50,389 nucleotides of DNA. It comes from Rhizobacter sp. Its GTDB lineage: Bacteria > Pseudomonadota > Gammaproteobacteria > Burkholderiales > Burkholderiaceae_C. Below the pieces are notes generated by a model, which had not been told where the DNA came from, ran no database searches, and saw only the letters and a program-made list of their open reading frames with translations. Shown here piece after piece: positions 7,960-18,753 of this stretch. Position numbers and translations under genes: made by a program. The stretch is from the NCBI GenBank assembly GCA_017881025.1, contig JADGRJ010000003.1:1-50389 (forward strand), written 5' to 3'. How positions within the stretch are numbered: position 1 is the stretch's first letter; every line of letters starts with the position of its first letter.

Positions 7960-9053
7960 GTCAGCGACGTGTCGACGTTGCGGCGCGCCTCGGCGAGGAA
8001 CTCCGAAGACCGCATCTCGCGCAGCCGCGAGACCGTGCGCGGGAACTCGTGCACCAGCGGGCCCTCGGTGTACAACGCCTCGGGCTCGACCGCGGCCGAC
8101 AGGATGAGCTTGACGCGCCGGTCGTAGAGGACGTCGATCAGCCAGGTGAAGCGGCGCGCCTCCGAGGCCAGCCGCGGCGACATCTGCGGAACGCCCGAGA
8201 GCAGCAGCGTGTGGAACTGGGTCGCGAGCTCGAGGTAGTCGTTCTGCGAGCGCGGCCCGCCGCAGAGCACGCGGAAATCGAACCAGACGACGCCGCCGGC
8301 GCGGCGCCGGGCGCGGATCTCGCGGTGCTCGATCTTCAACACCGGGCTCTCGTCCTTGGCCTCGGCGAGGCGCTCGAACACGTCGTTCATCGCCGCGTCG
8401 GCCCTCGCGCCGAGCGGCGTGTGATAGAGCTCGACCGCCTGCAGCGTCGACTGCCGGTAGTCGGTCGGACCGTCGACGCTGACGACCTCGAGCTTGTCCT
8501 TGAGCAGCTCGATCGCCGGCAGGATGCGCTCGCGGTGCAGGCCGTTGGGGTAGAGGCCGTCGGGCGGGAAGTTGGACGTCGTGACGATGCTGACCCGGTT
8601 GGCGAACAGCGATTCGAGCAGGCGGTGCAGGATCATCGCGTCGGTGATGTCGGCGACGTGGAACTCGTCGAGGCAGATCAGGCGAAAGCGGCGCGAGATG
8701 CTCTCGCCGAGGTGCTCGAGCGGGTCGCTCGTCCCGGCCATCTCGGCGAGCTCGCGGTGGATCTCGCGCATGAACTCGTGGAAGTGAAGGCGCGTCTTTC
8801 GCTGCAGCGGCAGGGACGTGAAGAAGCAGTCCATCAGGAAGCTCTTGCCGCGGCCGACGCCACCCCACAGATAGACGCCACGCGGGATTGGTGGCCGGGC
8901 GATCAGCTTGGTCAGCGCGTTCGCGCGCCGCGCCTTGTAGTCGGCCCACTCGCCCTCGCAGCGCTCGAGCGCGTCGATCGCGCGCAGCTGGGCGGGATCG
9001 GGCTGGAAGCCGCGTTCAGCGAGCGTCTGCTCGTAGAGCTGGCGGACTCCCAC
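7956..9053 (-). CDS. zapE: Cell division protein ZapE (AFG1-like ATPase)
   Basis: AFG1/ZapE family P-loop ATPase; E. coli ZapE associates with the Z-ring and FtsZ under stress, and eukaryotic AFG1 is mitochondrial. The 365 residues match the family length. Walker A is GGVGRGKS (64-71), Walker B LICLDEFHV (about 123-131), with the family segment HFHEFMREIH between them and TSNFPPDGLYPNGLHRERI after. It abuts the lpdA stop directly (9053/9054). Position behind sucAB-lpd is a recurrent betaproteobacterial arrangement. It overlaps the next gene by 4 nt. Confidence 0.93.
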   Translation of the reverse strand: MGVRQLYEQTLAERGFQPDPAQLRAIDALERCEGEWADYKARRANALTKLIARPPIPRGVYLWGGVGRGKSFLMDCFFTSLPLQRKTRLHFHEFMREIHRELAEMAGTSDPLEHLGESISRRFRLICLDEFHVADITDAMILHRLLESLFANRVSIVTTSNFPPDGLYPNGLHRERILPAIELLKDKLEVVSVDGPTDYRQSTLQAVELYHTPLGARADAAMNDVFERLAEAKDESPVLKIEHREIRARRRAGGVVWFDFRVLCGGPRSQNDYLELATQFHTLLLSGVPQMSPRLASEARRFTWLIDVLYDRRVKLILSAAVEPEALYTEGPLVHEFPRTVSRLREMRSSEFLAEARRNVDTSLT

Positions 9054-10490
9054 TCAGAAGTTCAGTGCTCGTTTGGCGACGGCGAGCGCCGCTTCCTTGG
9101 TCGCCTCCGAGAGGCTCGGATGGGCGTGGCAGATCCGGCCGATGTCCTCGGCGGAAGCCTTGAACTCCATCGCCACCACCGCCTCCGAGATGAGCTCGGA
9201 GACCATCGGCCCGATCATGTGGACGCCCAGGATCTCGTCGGTCCTGGCGTCGGCGATCACCTTGACGAAGCCGCTCGTGTCGCCGAGGGCGCGGGCGCGA
9301 CCGTTGGCCATGAACGGGAAAGTGCCGGCGCGAACCTCGCGCCCCGCCGCCTTCAGCTGCTGCTCGGTCTGACCGACCCAGGCGATCTCGGGGCTGGTGT
9401 AGATCACCCACGGGACGGTATTGAAGTCGACGTGCGGCTTCTGGCCGACGATCCGCTCCGCGACGGCGGCCCCCTCTTCCTCGCCCTTGTGCGCGAGCAT
9501 CGGCCCGCGGACGACGTCGCCGACCGCCCAGACGTTCTCGAGGTTCGTGCGGCAGTCGTCATCGACGGTGACGAAGCCGCGGTCGTCGACGGCGAGACCG
9601 ACCGCGTCGCCGTTGAGCCCGATCGTGTTGGGAACGCGGCCGATCGAGACGATGAGCTTGTCGCAGGCGAGTGTCTGCGCCTTGCCGGAGGCGTCGGCAT
9701 AGCTCACTTTGACGCCGGCGGCGCCGCGGTCGACAGCGCTGATCTTGGCGCCGAGGACGATCTTCAGCCCCTGGCGCGTGAACGTCTTGTGCGCCTCGGT
9801 GGCGACCTGCGTGTCGACGGCGCCGAGGAACGTCGGCAACGCCTCGAGAACGGTGACGTCGGCGCCGAGCCGGCGCCAGACCGACCCCATCTCGAGCCCG
9901 ATTACGCCCGAGCCGACGATGCCGAGCGTCTTCGGTACCGCGCCGATCGCGAGCGCGCCGTCGTTGGAGAGGATGTTCTTCTCGTCGAACGGCGCGCCGG
10001 GCAACGGCCTCGCGTTCGAGCCGGTGGCGACGATCACGTGCCGGGCCGACAGCGTCTCCGCCTTGGCGCCGGCGACCGCCACCTGCCACAGGCCACCTTC
10101 GCCGCGGCCGGCGAACGAGCCACGGCCGTGGAAGAAGCTGACCTTGTTCTTCTTGAAGAGGTAGAGGATGCCGTCGTTGTTCTGCTTCACGACGGTCTTC
10201 TTGCGCGCCATCATCCTGGCGACGTCGATCGCGAGCTTGTCGACGACGATGCCGTGCTCGGCGAACTGGTGGCCGGCGTGCTCGAAGTTCTCGGACGACT
10301 GGAGCAGCGCCTTCGACGGGATGCAGCCGACGTTGGTGCAGGTGCCGCCCGGCGCCGGGCCGCCCTTCTCGTTCTTCCACTCGTCGATGCAGGCGACCGA
10401 GAGGCCGAGCTGGGCAGCACGGATGGCGGCGATGTAGCCGCCGGGGCCGGCGCCGATAACGACGACGTCGAAGCTGTTCGCGGTCGCCAT
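9054..10490 (-). CDS. lpdA: Dihydrolipoyl dehydrogenase (E3 of 2-oxoglutarate dehydrogenase)
   Basis: FAD flavoprotein that reoxidises dihydrolipoamide with NAD+. It has 478 residues: FAD-binding GAGPGG at 13-18, redox-active disulfide in [10 protein letters not shown] (Cys51/Cys56), NAD-binding GSGVIGLE, second FAD site NVWAVGDVV, and the C-terminal catalytic HAHPSLSE. It starts 1 nt after the sucB stop, so it is cotranscribed and serves as the E3 of this complex rather than a free-standing copy. Neighbours: sucB upstream, zapE downstream. Confidence 0.95.
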   Translation of the reverse strand: MATANSFDVVVIGAGPGGYIAAIRAAQLGLSVACIDEWKNEKGGPAPGGTCTNVGCIPSKALLQSSENFEHAGHQFAEHGIVVDKLAIDVARMMARKKTVVKQNNDGILYLFKKNKVSFFHGRGSFAGRGEGGLWQVAVAGAKAETLSARHVIVATGSNARPLPGAPFDEKNILSNDGALAIGAVPKTLGIVGSGVIGLEMGSVWRRLGADVTVLEALPTFLGAVDTQVATEAHKTFTRQGLKIVLGAKISAVDRGAAGVKVSYADASGKAQTLACDKLIVSIGRVPNTIGLNGDAVGLAVDDRGFVTVDDDCRTNLENVWAVGDVVRGPMLAHKGEEEGAAVAERIVGQKPHVDFNTVPWVIYTSPEIAWVGQTEQQLKAAGREVRAGTFPFMANGRARALGDTSGFVKVIADARTDEILGVHMIGPMVSELISEAVVAMEFKASAEDIGRICHAHPSLSEATKEAALAVAKRALNF

Positions 10491-10491
10491 G

Positions 10492-11814
10492 TCAAATATC
10501 GAAGAGGAGGCGGGCCGGGTCCTCGAGCGCTTCCTTCATCGTCACCAGGCCGAGCACCGCCTCGCGGCCGTCGATGATGCGATGGTCGTACGACATCGCC
10601 AGGTAGTTCATCGGCCGGATCACGATCTGACCGTTCTCGACGACGGCGCGGTCCTTGGTCGCATGAACGCCGAGGATCGCGGCCTGCGGCGGGTTGATGA
10701 TCGGCGTCGAGAGCATCGAGCCGAACACGCCGCCGTTCGAGATCGAGAACGTGCCGCCGGTCAGGTCGTCGAGCGAGAGCTTGCCGTCCTTGGCCTTCTG
10801 GCCGAACTCGGCGATCTTCTTCTCGATGTCGGCGAAGCTCATCTGGTCGGCGTTGCGCAGGATCGGCACGACCAAGCCGCGCGGCGAGCCGACGGCGATG
10901 CCGATGTCGAAGTAGCCGTGATACACGATGTCGTTGCCGTCGACCGATGCGTTGATGACCGGATAGCGCTTCAGCGCCGCGACCGCGGCCTTCACGAAGA
11001 AGCTCATGAAGCCGATCTTGACGCCGTGCTCCTTCTCGAATTTCTCCTGGAAGCGCTTTCGCATCTCGATCACCGGCGCCATGTTGACTTCGTTGAACGT
11101 CGTCAGGATGGCGTTGGTCGACTGTGACTGCAACAGCCGCTCGGCGATGCGCGCGCGCAGCCGGCTCATCGGCACGCGCTGCTCCGGGCGATCGCCGTAT
11201 TGCGCCGATGTCGGCGCGGCGACCGCTGGCAGCGGCGCGGATGCCGGCGCCGCGGCGCGAGGTGCAGGCACCGGAGTCGGCGCGGGCGTCGCTGCCCCCG
11301 TCCTGGCCGCCGCCGTTGCGGCCGCGACCGGCGGCGCGTTGAGCACCTCGAGCACGTCGCCCTTGGTGACGCGGCCACCCTTGCCGGTGCCTTGCACCGA
11401 GCCGACCGACAGGTCGTGCTCGGCCATCAGCTTGGCCGCCGCCGGCATCGCGACCTCGCTCTTGGTCTCGGCGAGCGCCGCGACCTCGGGCGCAACGCCA
11501 GGCGCCTGGCCGGCCGCCGGCTGGGCGGGTGGCACGCTCTTGATCTGCATCTCGCCCGAGTCTTCTTCCTTACCTTCGGTGTCGATCTTGGCGATCACCT
11601 CGTCGCCGATGCAGCTGTCGCCGTCGTTCTTGACGATCTGCGCGAGCACGCCCGCTGCCGGCGCCGGCACCTCGAGGACGACCTTGTCGGTCTCGATCTC
11701 GACCAGGATCTCGTCGAGCTCGACCGCCTGCCCGGGCTTCTTCTTCCACTGCAGCAGCGTCGCTTCGGCGACCGACTCCGACAGCTGCGGAACCTTCACT
11801 TCGATCAGTGCCAT
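10492..11814 (-). CDS. sucB: 2-oxoglutarate dehydrogenase E2, dihydrolipoyllysine succinyltransferase
   Basis: Forms the core of the 2-oxoglutarate dehydrogenase complex and transfers the succinyl group to CoA. One lipoyl domain (1-77) carries the lipoyl lysine in ETDKV (Lys44). A peripheral subunit-binding domain (about 123-158, ending [12 protein letters not shown]) is flanked by Pro/Ala linkers, and the catalytic domain ends with DHRIIDG (His411, Asp415). Total length 440. It lies 31 nt after sucA and 1 nt before lpdA. The Ala/Pro linker (about 160-205) is long and repetitive, as usual for mobile E2 linkers. Confidence 0.95.
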   Translation of the reverse strand: MALIEVKVPQLSESVAEATLLQWKKKPGQAVELDEILVEIETDKVVLEVPAPAAGVLAQIVKNDGDSCIGDEVIAKIDTEGKEEDSGEMQIKSVPPAQPAAGQAPGVAPEVAALAETKSEVAMPAAAKLMAEHDLSVGSVQGTGKGGRVTKGDVLEVLNAPPVAAATAAARTGAATPAPTPVPAPRAAAPASAPLPAVAAPTSAQYGDRPEQRVPMSRLRARIAERLLQSQSTNAILTTFNEVNMAPVIEMRKRFQEKFEKEHGVKIGFMSFFVKAAVAALKRYPVINASVDGNDIVYHGYFDIGIAVGSPRGLVVPILRNADQMSFADIEKKIAEFGQKAKDGKLSLDDLTGGTFSISNGGVFGSMLSTPIINPPQAAILGVHATKDRAVVENGQIVIRPMNYLAMSYDHRIIDGREAVLGLVTMKEALEDPARLLFDI

Positions 11815-11845
11815 CTCGTGTGCCTTGTTGTTCTTGTGCCGTCGC

Positions 11846-14704
11846 TCACTTGGTCAGGACGAAGCCCTTGAGCTTGCCGAAGGCTTGCTCGAGCAGCGCC
11901 TTCTGCTGTTCCTGGTGCAGGTGCGCGTAGCCCACCGCCGGCGACGACGACGGCGCCCGCCCGGAGTAGGCGAGGCGCTGGCCGTCGTTCATGTTCTCGT
12001 GGATGTAGTGCTGGACGAAGAACCAGGCGCCCTGGTTCTGCGGCTCGTCCTGGCACCAGACGACCTCGGTCAGGTTGGAGTACTTCTTGAGCTCGGCAGC
12101 GAACGCCTTGTGCGGGAACGGATAGAGCTGCTCGACGCGGACGATCGCGACGTCGGCGTTCTTCCTCTCGGCGCGGGTGCGGACGAGGTCGTAATACACC
12201 TTGCCCGAGCAGGCGATCAGGCGCTTGACGCGATCGGCGTTGACCTCGGCGCTCTGCTCGCCGATGACGGTCTTGAACTCTCCCTTGGTGAAGTCGGTGA
12301 GCGGCGAGCCCGCGTCCTTCGCGCGCAGCAGCGACTTGGGCGTCATGATGATCAGGGGCTTCCTGAACATGCGCACCATCTGCCGGCGCAGGACGTGGAA
12401 GATCTGGCTCGCCGACGTCGGTTGGACGACCTGCATGTTGTTGTCGGCCGAAAGCTGCATGAAGCGCTCGAGCCGCGCCGACGAGTGCTCCGGCCCTTGG
12501 CCTTCGTAGCCGTGCGGCAGCATCAACGTCAGCCCGTTGGCGCGGCCCCACTTCACCTCGCCCGAGGCGATGAACTGGTCGATGACGACCTGCGCGCCGT
12601 TGACGAAGTCGCCGAACTGCGCCTCCCAGATGACGAGCGTGTTCGGCTCGGCGCTGGCGTAGCCGTACTCGAAGCCGAGCACCGCCTCCTCGGAAAGCAG
12701 CGAGTCGATGACGACGAACGCTGCCTGGCCGTCGGCGACGTGCTGCAGCGGCGTGTACGTGCCCTCGTCCCAGCGCTCGCGGTTCTGGTCATGGAGGACG
12801 GCGTGGCGGTGCGTGAAGGTGCCGCGCGCCGAGTCCTCTCCCGACAGGCGCACCGCGTAGCCGCTCGCGACCAGCGACGCGTAGGCGAGGTGCTCGCCCA
12901 TGCCCCAGTCGACCGGAGCCTCCCCTCGGCCCATCGCGGCACGATCGGCGAGCACCTTGTCGACCAGCGGATGGACCTTGAAGTTGGCCGGGACGGTCGT
13001 GATCCGCTCGGCGAGCCGCTTCAGCTCGGCGAGCGGCAAGGCGGTGTCGGCGGCATCGGTCCACTTCCTGCCGAGGAACGGCGTCCAGTCGACCGCGTAC
13101 TTGCTCTTGTAGTTGGTGAGCACCGGGTCGTAGCTGCTCTTGCCGGCGTCGAGCGCGGCGCGCGTCGCCTTGACCATGGAGTCGGGGCCGTCGGCCGGCA
13201 GCACGCTCTGGGCGACGAGCTTGTCGCCGTAGAGCTTGCGCGTTCCCGGGTGCGCCGCGATCTTCTTGTACATCAGCGGCTGCGTCATCGCCGGCGTGTC
13301 CTGCTCGTTGTGGCCGAGCTTTCTGAAGCAGACGATGTCGACGACGACGTCCTTGTTGAACTCCTGGCGGTAGTCGAGCGCGAGCTGGCTGCACAGGACC
13401 ACGGCCTCGGGATCGTCGCCGTTCACGTGCAGCACCGGCGCCTCGATCATCTTGACGACGTCGGTGCAATAGAGCGTCGAGCGCGAGTCGCGGGGGTCCG
13501 ACGTCGTGAAGCCGATCTGGTTGTTGATGACGATGTGGACCGTGCCGCCGGTGTAGTAGCCGCGCGTCTGCGCCAGCGCCAGCGTCTCCATGACGACCCC
13601 CTGGCCGGCGAAGGCAGCGTCGCCGTGGACGAGCACCGGCAGGACGGTATCGCCTTCGGAATCGCCGCGGCGGTCGAGGCGCGCCTTCACCGATCCCTCG
13701 ACGACCGGGTTGACGATCTCGAGGTGCGACGGGTTGAACGACAGGCTCAGGTGGACCGGGCCCCCCGGCGTCGTGATGTCGCTCGAGAAGCCCTGGTGGT
13801 ACTTGACGTCGCCCGAGGGCAGGTTCTCGGGCGCGGTGTGGTCGAACTCGGCGAACAGGTCCTTCGGCATCTTGCCGAGCGTGTTGACGAGGACGTTGAG
13901 GCGGCCCCGGTGGGCCATGCCGATGACGATTTCCTGGACGCCCTTGCCGCCGGCGCGCTGGACGAACTCGTCCATCGAGGCGATGAAGCTCTCGCTGCCC
14001 TCGAGCGAGAAGCGCTTCTGGCCGACGTACTTGGTGTGCAGGTAGCGCTCGAGGCCCTCGGCCGCGGTCAGCCGCTCCAGGATGTGGATCTTTTCATCGG
14101 CCGGGAACGTCGGCTTAGAGCGGATCGACTCGAGCCGCTGCTGCCACCAGCGCTTCTCGGTCGGCTCGGTGCAGTGCATGTATTCCGCGCCGATCGTGCC
14201 GCAGTAGGTCTCGCGCAGCGCCTGAACGATCTGACGCAGCGTCATCTGCTCGTCGGTCGTGAAGTAGGTGTTCGTGGCGCTGAACACCATGTCCATGTCG
14301 GCCTCGCTGAGGTCGTAGAACGCGGGCTCGAGCTCGGGAATCCTGGGGCGCTCCTGACGCTTCAACGGGTCGAGGTCGGCCCAGCGCGCGCCGAGCGAGC
14401 GGTAGGCGGCGATCAGCGACTGGACGTAGACCTGCTTCCTCGCGATCGCGAGGTCCTCGCTCGAGGCGCGGTTGCCGAAGGCGTTGGCCTTGGCTCGCAG
14501 CGCGAACGACTCGACCACCGGCGCGTGCGCCATGTCGCGCGCGCTTGTGCCGTCGGCAGCGGGGACGTTCTGCAGCGCGTCGAAGTACGCGCGCCACTTG
14601 TCGGGGACTGAGCCGGGGTTGTCGAGATAGGCCTCGTACAACTCCTCGACGTACGGCGCGTTGCCGCCGAACAGGTACGAGTTCGCCCTGCTTTCCTGCA
14701 TCAT
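11846..14704 (-). CDS. sucA: 2-oxoglutarate dehydrogenase E1 component
   Basis: Thiamine diphosphate decarboxylase subunit of the TCA cycle. It has 952 residues, matching the family (E. coli 933). It starts with the N-terminal binding segment ([19 protein letters not shown]), with TPP-region signatures [11 protein letters not shown] and [12 protein letters not shown], and the transketolase-like domain containing [16 protein letters not shown]. Two tandem ATGs (14704 and 14701) follow an AGGTGAG ribosome binding site. First gene of sucA-sucB-lpdA-zapE. A 7-bp hairpin sits immediately upstream of the ribosome binding site. Confidence 0.96.
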   Translation of the reverse strand: MMQESRANSYLFGGNAPYVEELYEAYLDNPGSVPDKWRAYFDALQNVPAADGTSARDMAHAPVVESFALRAKANAFGNRASSEDLAIARKQVYVQSLIAAYRSLGARWADLDPLKRQERPRIPELEPAFYDLSEADMDMVFSATNTYFTTDEQMTLRQIVQALRETYCGTIGAEYMHCTEPTEKRWWQQRLESIRSKPTFPADEKIHILERLTAAEGLERYLHTKYVGQKRFSLEGSESFIASMDEFVQRAGGKGVQEIVIGMAHRGRLNVLVNTLGKMPKDLFAEFDHTAPENLPSGDVKYHQGFSSDITTPGGPVHLSLSFNPSHLEIVNPVVEGSVKARLDRRGDSEGDTVLPVLVHGDAAFAGQGVVMETLALAQTRGYYTGGTVHIVINNQIGFTTSDPRDSRSTLYCTDVVKMIEAPVLHVNGDDPEAVVLCSQLALDYRQEFNKDVVVDIVCFRKLGHNEQDTPAMTQPLMYKKIAAHPGTRKLYGDKLVAQSVLPADGPDSMVKATRAALDAGKSSYDPVLTNYKSKYAVDWTPFLGRKWTDAADTALPLAELKRLAERITTVPANFKVHPLVDKVLADRAAMGRGEAPVDWGMGEHLAYASLVASGYAVRLSGEDSARGTFTHRHAVLHDQNRERWDEGTYTPLQHVADGQAAFVVIDSLLSEEAVLGFEYGYASAEPNTLVIWEAQFGDFVNGAQVVIDQFIASGEVKWGRANGLTLMLPHGYEGQGPEHSSARLERFMQLSADNNMQVVQPTSASQIFHVLRRQMVRMFRKPLIIMTPKSLLRAKDAGSPLTDFTKGEFKTVIGEQSAEVNADRVKRLIACSGKVYYDLVRTRAERKNADVAIVRVEQLYPFPHKAFAAELKKYSNLTEVVWCQDEPQNQGAWFFVQHYIHENMNDGQRLAYSGRAPSSSPAVGYAHLHQEQQKALLEQAFGKLKGFVLTK

Positions 14705-14719
14705 CTTCGCTCACCTTTC

Positions 14720-14736
14720 GCACCGGTTTCCGGTGC
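14720..14736 (-). promoter_or_regulatory. Hairpin in the sucA 5' leader
   Basis: gcaccgg (14720-14726) and ccggtgc (14730-14736) form a perfect 7-bp stem with a 3-nt loop, 16 nt upstream of the sucA ATG and just ahead of its AGGTGAG ribosome binding site. The rest of the 163-base gap to the next gene shows no convincing -35/-10 pair. The hairpin may stabilise the mRNA or modulate translation, or be an operator on DNA. Confidence 0.35.
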
Positions 14737-14867
14737 TGCAGTGGGTTCAACAACCTTCCGCGCTACGGCTTCGCCGGCTCACGGACTAGCGACCCGGACC
14801 GCGCCTTGCAGCGGCGGGCGGGAAGGACTCTCAAGTCACGAAGGACTGTAGCACTCGCCGACGAGTC

Positions 14868-15839
14868 TCATGCCGCTAGGGTGGGCTGGCGCGACCCGAA
14901 CTTCGCACGCGCCGCCTCGTATTCGCTGGCCAGGCGCGCGACCAGCTCGGCCGCCGGAACGACCGCCTTGATCGCGCCGATGCCCTGGCCGCAGCCCCAG
15001 ATGTCCTTCCACGCCTTCGTCGCGTCGCCGGCGAAGCTCATCTTGGTCGGGTCGCTGTCGGGGAGCGCGTCGGGGTCGAGGCCGGCGTTCCTGATCGAGC
15101 CCTTGAGGTAGTTGCCGAGGACGCCGGTGAACAGGCTCGAGTAGACGATGTCGTCGCTCGTCGAGGCGACGATCATCTGCTTGTAGGCGTCGACCACGCG
15201 CGCCTCGTCGGTGGCGATGAACGCCGAGCCGACGTAGGCGAAGTCGGCACCCATCGCCTGCGCGGCGAGGACCGCGCCGCCGGTGGCGATCGCGCCGGAG
15301 AGCGCGAGCGGTCCGTCGAACCACTCGCGGATCTCGGCGACGAGCGCGAACGGGCTCTTCACGCCGGCATGGCCGCCCGCCCCCGCGGCGACCGCGACCA
15401 GGCCATCGGCGCCCTTCTCGACCGCTTTCCGCGCGAAGGCGTTGTTGATGACGTCGTGCATCACGATGCCGCCCCAGCCGTGCACCGCGTCGTTGACGTC
15501 GGTGCGCGCGCCGAGCGAAGTGATGACGATCGGCACCTTGTACCGGGCGCAAACGGCGAGGTCGTGCTCGAGCCGGTCGTTGCTCTTGTGGACGATCTGG
15601 TTGATCGCGAACGGCGCCGCCGGCCGCTCCGGATGAGCCCGATCGTGCGCCGCGAGCGTCTCGGTGATCTCGGCCAGCCATTCGTCGAGCTGCTCGGCCG
15701 GGCGCGCGTTGAGCGCCGGCATCGAGCCGACGATGCCGGCGGTGCACTGGGCGATCACGAGCTTGGGGTTGCTGACGATGAAGAGCGGCGCGCCGAAGAT
15801 CGGCAGGGGCAGGTTGCGGAGAACGGCGGGCAGCGGCAT
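14868..15839 (-). CDS. Nitronate monooxygenase family flavoprotein (2-nitropropane dioxygenase-like)
   Basis: FMN-dependent TIM-barrel enzyme of the nitronate monooxygenase / enoyl-ACP reductase II superfamily. It has 323 residues; ATG 15839 has GAGGA 6 nt upstream. Family features are the N-terminal PIFGAPLFIVSNP, the phosphate-binding AAGAGGHAG near residue 150, and GAIATGGAVLAAQAMGADF near 183. Substrate cannot be assigned: members next to acyl-CoA dehydrogenase genes in proteobacteria are often annotated generically. It lies 26 nt downstream of the acyl-CoA dehydrogenase gene and is probably cotranscribed. The stop used here is TGA at 14868-14870. Confidence 0.85.
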   Translation of the reverse strand: MPLPAVLRNLPLPIFGAPLFIVSNPKLVIAQCTAGIVGSMPALNARPAEQLDEWLAEITETLAAHDRAHPERPAAPFAINQIVHKSNDRLEHDLAVCARYKVPIVITSLGARTDVNDAVHGWGGIVMHDVINNAFARKAVEKGADGLVAVAAGAGGHAGVKSPFALVAEIREWFDGPLALSGAIATGGAVLAAQAMGADFAYVGSAFIATDEARVVDAYKQMIVASTSDDIVYSSLFTGVLGNYLKGSIRNAGLDPDALPDSDPTKMSFAGDATKAWKDIWGCGQGIGAIKAVVPAAELVARLASEYEAARAKFGSRQPTLAA

Positions 15840-15865
15840 CGGGTTCCTCGATTCGGAGGGAAGCG

Positions 15866-17707
15866 TCAGAACGCGTCGAGCGCCATCGCCGTCACGCTCT
15901 CGGCGCCGTCGACGATCGCGTCGCGCTGCGCCGGCGCGCGGCTCAGCAGGTGCTCGGCGTAGAAGCGCGCGGTCGCGACCTTGGCGGCGAGGAAGCCGGC
16001 GTCGCCCTCGCCATGGGCGAGCAGCCGTTCGGCGGCGAGCAGCGCGCGCGCCATCTGCCAGCCGGCGACGACGTTCCCGGCGAGCATGAGGTAGGGCACC
16101 GAGCCGGCGAAGACGGCATTCGGGTTGCCCTTGCCCTGGACGACGACGAAGTCGACGACCTGCTCGAACGCTTGCCGCGCGGCACCGAGGCGCTTCTTCA
16201 TCGACCGGGCCGCGGCGCTGGCGCTGCCGCCGAGGTCGGCTTCGGTCTCGGCCACCTGCGCGGCGATGCCCTTGGCGACCCGGCCACCGTCGCGCGCGGT
16301 CTTGCGACCGACCAGATCGTTGGCCTGGATCGCCGTCGTGCCTTCGTAGATCGTCAGGATGCGGGCGTCGCGAAGGTACTGCGCCGCGCCGGTCTCCTCG
16401 ATGTATCCCATGCCGCCGTGCACCTGCACGCCGAGGCTCGCGACCTCGATGCTCATCTCGGTGCTGTAGCCCTTCACCAGCGGCACCAGGAATTCGTAGA
16501 AGGCCTGGTTCTGCTTGCGCGAGTCGACGTCGGTGTCGTGGTGGGCGGCGTCGAACGCCGCCGCGGCGACGATCGCCATCGCCCGGCACCCTTCGGTGTA
16601 GGCGCGCATCGTCATCAGCATGCGGCGCACGTCGGGGTGGTGGATGATGGTCGCGCTGCCGGCGACCGAGCCGTCGACCGGCCGCGACTGGACGCGCTCC
16701 TTGGCGAACGCCGCCGCCTTCTGGTACGCGCGCTCGGCGACGGCGATGCCCTGGATGCCGACCGCGTAGCGCGCCGCGTTCATCATGATGAACATGTACT
16801 CGAGGCCGCGGTTCTCCGCGCCGATCAGCGTGCCCAACGCCCCCGGCACGGAGGCGTTGCCGCTCCCGCCCGGGCCATCGAGGCCGGCGACGCCACGGTC
16901 GCCGAACTGGAGCACTGCCGTCGGGCTCGCCTTGATGCCGAGCTTGTGCTCGATGCTGACGCACCAGGCGTCGTTGCGCGCGCCGAGCGAGCCGTCGGCG
17001 TCAACGAGGAACTTCGGCACGACGAACAGGCTTATGCCCTTCACGCCCTCGGGCGCGCCGACGACGCGCGCGAGGACGAGGTGGACGATGTTCTCGGCCA
17101 TGTCGTGCTCGCCGAAGGTGATGAAGATCTTCGTGCCGAACAGCTTGTAGCGGCCGTCGCCGAGCGGCTCGGCGCGGGTGCGCACGAGCGCGAGGTCCGA
17201 GCCGGCCTGCGGCTCGGTGAGGTTCATCGTGCCGGTCCACTCGCCGGAGATCATCTTCGGGATGAAGTGCTCCTGCTGCTCGCGCGTTCCGGCGGTGAGC
17301 AGCGCCTCGATCGCGCCGTCGGTGAGCAGCGGGCAGAGCGAAAAGCTCAGGTTGGCGCTGTTGATCATCTCGATGCACGCCGCGCCGATCGTCTTCGGCA
17401 AGCCCTGGCCGCCGAAGTCGCCTGGGTGCTGCAGCCCTTGCCAGCCGCCCTCGCCGAACTGGCGGAACGCCTCCTTGAAGCCCGGCGTCGTCGTCACCAC
17501 GCCGTCCTTCCACGTCGACGGATGGACGTCGCCTTCGTGGTTCAGCGGCGCCAGCACCTCGCCGCTGAAGCGCGCGCACTCCTCGAGCACGGCCTGCGCG
17601 GTGTCGAGGCCGGCCTCGTCGAAGCCGGGCAGACGCGCGATCGCTTCGAGATCGGCGAGCTCCTTCATGCAGAACAGCATGTCGTTGACGGGGGCGACGT
17701 AGCTCAT
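15866..17707 (-). CDS. Acyl-CoA dehydrogenase, long (about 600 aa) DmdC/FadE-like type
   Basis: FAD acyl-CoA dehydrogenase of the roughly 600-residue class that carries extra N- and C-terminal domains; it includes DmdC and several fatty acyl-CoA dehydrogenases. Length 613. The N-terminus reads YVAPVNDMLFCMKEL as in this subfamily; the flavin region MNLTEPQAGSDLA is near 160 and the C-terminal HGGMGYIEETGAAQYLRDAR leads into YEGTTAIQANDL, where the catalytic glutamate lies. An AGGTGA ribosome binding site precedes the ATG. With etfAB upstream, electrons would pass to ETF. Substrate is not predictable from sequence alone. Confidence 0.92.
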   Translation of the reverse strand: MSYVAPVNDMLFCMKELADLEAIARLPGFDEAGLDTAQAVLEECARFSGEVLAPLNHEGDVHPSTWKDGVVTTTPGFKEAFRQFGEGGWQGLQHPGDFGGQGLPKTIGAACIEMINSANLSFSLCPLLTDGAIEALLTAGTREQQEHFIPKMISGEWTGTMNLTEPQAGSDLALVRTRAEPLGDGRYKLFGTKIFITFGEHDMAENIVHLVLARVVGAPEGVKGISLFVVPKFLVDADGSLGARNDAWCVSIEHKLGIKASPTAVLQFGDRGVAGLDGPGGSGNASVPGALGTLIGAENRGLEYMFIMMNAARYAVGIQGIAVAERAYQKAAAFAKERVQSRPVDGSVAGSATIIHHPDVRRMLMTMRAYTEGCRAMAIVAAAAFDAAHHDTDVDSRKQNQAFYEFLVPLVKGYSTEMSIEVASLGVQVHGGMGYIEETGAAQYLRDARILTIYEGTTAIQANDLVGRKTARDGGRVAKGIAAQVAETEADLGGSASAAARSMKKRLGAARQAFEQVVDFVVVQGKGNPNAVFAGSVPYLMLAGNVVAGWQMARALLAAERLLAHGEGDAGFLAAKVATARFYAEHLLSRAPAQRDAIVDGAESVTAMALDAF

Positions 17708-17755
17708 GGCTCACCTCTGACGTTTGGCGCGGGCGGGGCGAACGCTCGCGTCGAG

Positions 17756-17791
17756 AAAAAGCCCGTCGACCGATCGATCGGCAGACGGGCT
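17756..17791 (-). terminator. Intrinsic terminator after etfBA
   Basis: On the minus strand, arms at 17784-17791 and 17760-17767 pair over 8 bp (agcccgtc/gacgggct), with the inner palindrome CCGATCGATCGG extending the stem, followed by TTTTT. It lies 19 bases after the etfA stop, separating etfBA transcription from the acyl-CoA dehydrogenase gene. Confidence 0.85.
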
Positions 17792-17810
17792 GGCCGCGAC
17801 GCCGGCATCC

Positions 17811-18752
17811 TCAGAGCGCGGCGACGAGCTCGGGGACGGCGGTGAAGAGGTCCTGGACGAGGCCGTAGTCGGCGACGCTGAAGATCGGCGCCTCTTCGTC
17901 CTTGTTGATCGCGACGATGACCTTCGAGTCCTTCATGCCGGCCAGGTGCTGGATGGCGCCGCTGATGCCGATCGCCACGTACAGCTGCGGCGCGACGATC
18001 TTGCCGGTCTGGCCGACCTGCCAGTCGTTCGGTGCGTAGCCGGCGTCGACCGCGGCGCGGCTCGCGCCGAGCGCTGCGCCGAGCTTGTCGGCGAGCGGCG
18101 TCAGCACGTCGTTGAACTTGTCGCTCGAGCCGAGCGCGCGGCCGCCCGAGACGATGACCTTGGCCGAGGTCAGCTCGGGGCGGTCGTTCCTGGCGATCTC
18201 GGCGCCGACGAACTGCGCCTTGCCCGAATCGCCGACGGCTTGCACCACTTCGACCGCGGCCGAGCCGCCGCTCGCCGGCGCCGGGTCGAAGCCGGTCGTT
18301 CGCACCGTAATCACCTTGAGCGCGTCGAGGCTCTGCACGGTGGCGATCGCGTTGCCGGCGTAGATCGGCCGCTCGAAGGTGTCGGGCGAGATCACTCTGG
18401 TGATGTCGGAGATCTGGCCGACGTCGAGCTTGGCGGCGACGCGCGGCGAGATGTTCTTGCCCGAAGCCGTCGCCGCAAAGAGGAAGTGGCTGTAGCCGCT
18501 CGCCAGCGCGAGCACCTGCGCGGCGACGTTCTCGGCGAGGCCGTGCGCGAAGATGTCGGCGTCGGCGTGCAGCACCTTGGCGACGCCGTCGATCGCCGCT
18601 GCCGCGCTGGCAGCGCCCGACGATCCCGACCCGGCGATGAGGACGTGGACCGTGCCGCCGAGCTGCTTGGCGGCGGTGACGGTGTTGAGCGTCGCCGGGC
18701 GAACGCCGGCGTTGTCGTGCTCGGCGATGACGAGTGCGTTGATCTCGGCCAT
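17811..18752 (-). CDS. etfA: Electron transfer flavoprotein alpha subunit
   Basis: FAD-carrying subunit of ETF, which passes electrons from acyl-CoA dehydrogenases to ETF:ubiquinone oxidoreductase. It has 313 residues. The N-terminal domain is [19 protein letters not shown]; the C-terminal FAD domain has the family signature [10 protein letters not shown] near residue 200, [34 protein letters not shown], and [18 protein letters not shown] near the end. It starts 1 nt after the etfB stop. Together with etfB it directly precedes the acyl-CoA dehydrogenase gene. Confidence 0.95.
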   Translation of the reverse strand: MAEINALVIAEHDNAGVRPATLNTVTAAKQLGGTVHVLIAGSGSSGAASAAAAIDGVAKVLHADADIFAHGLAENVAAQVLALASGYSHFLFAATASGKNISPRVAAKLDVGQISDITRVISPDTFERPIYAGNAIATVQSLDALKVITVRTTGFDPAPASGGSAAVEVVQAVGDSGKAQFVGAEIARNDRPELTSAKVIVSGGRALGSSDKFNDVLTPLADKLGAALGASRAAVDAGYAPNDWQVGQTGKIVAPQLYVAIGISGAIQHLAGMKDSKVIVAINKDEEAPIFSVADYGLVQDLFTAVPELVAAL

Positions 18753-18753
18753 G

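Noticed and set aside
7267-8949. 560-codon frame joining the secreted protein gene to sequence inside zapE
   Set aside because: The upstream part is out of frame with zapE and Arg/Pro-rich; the signal peptide at 7959 marks the true start.
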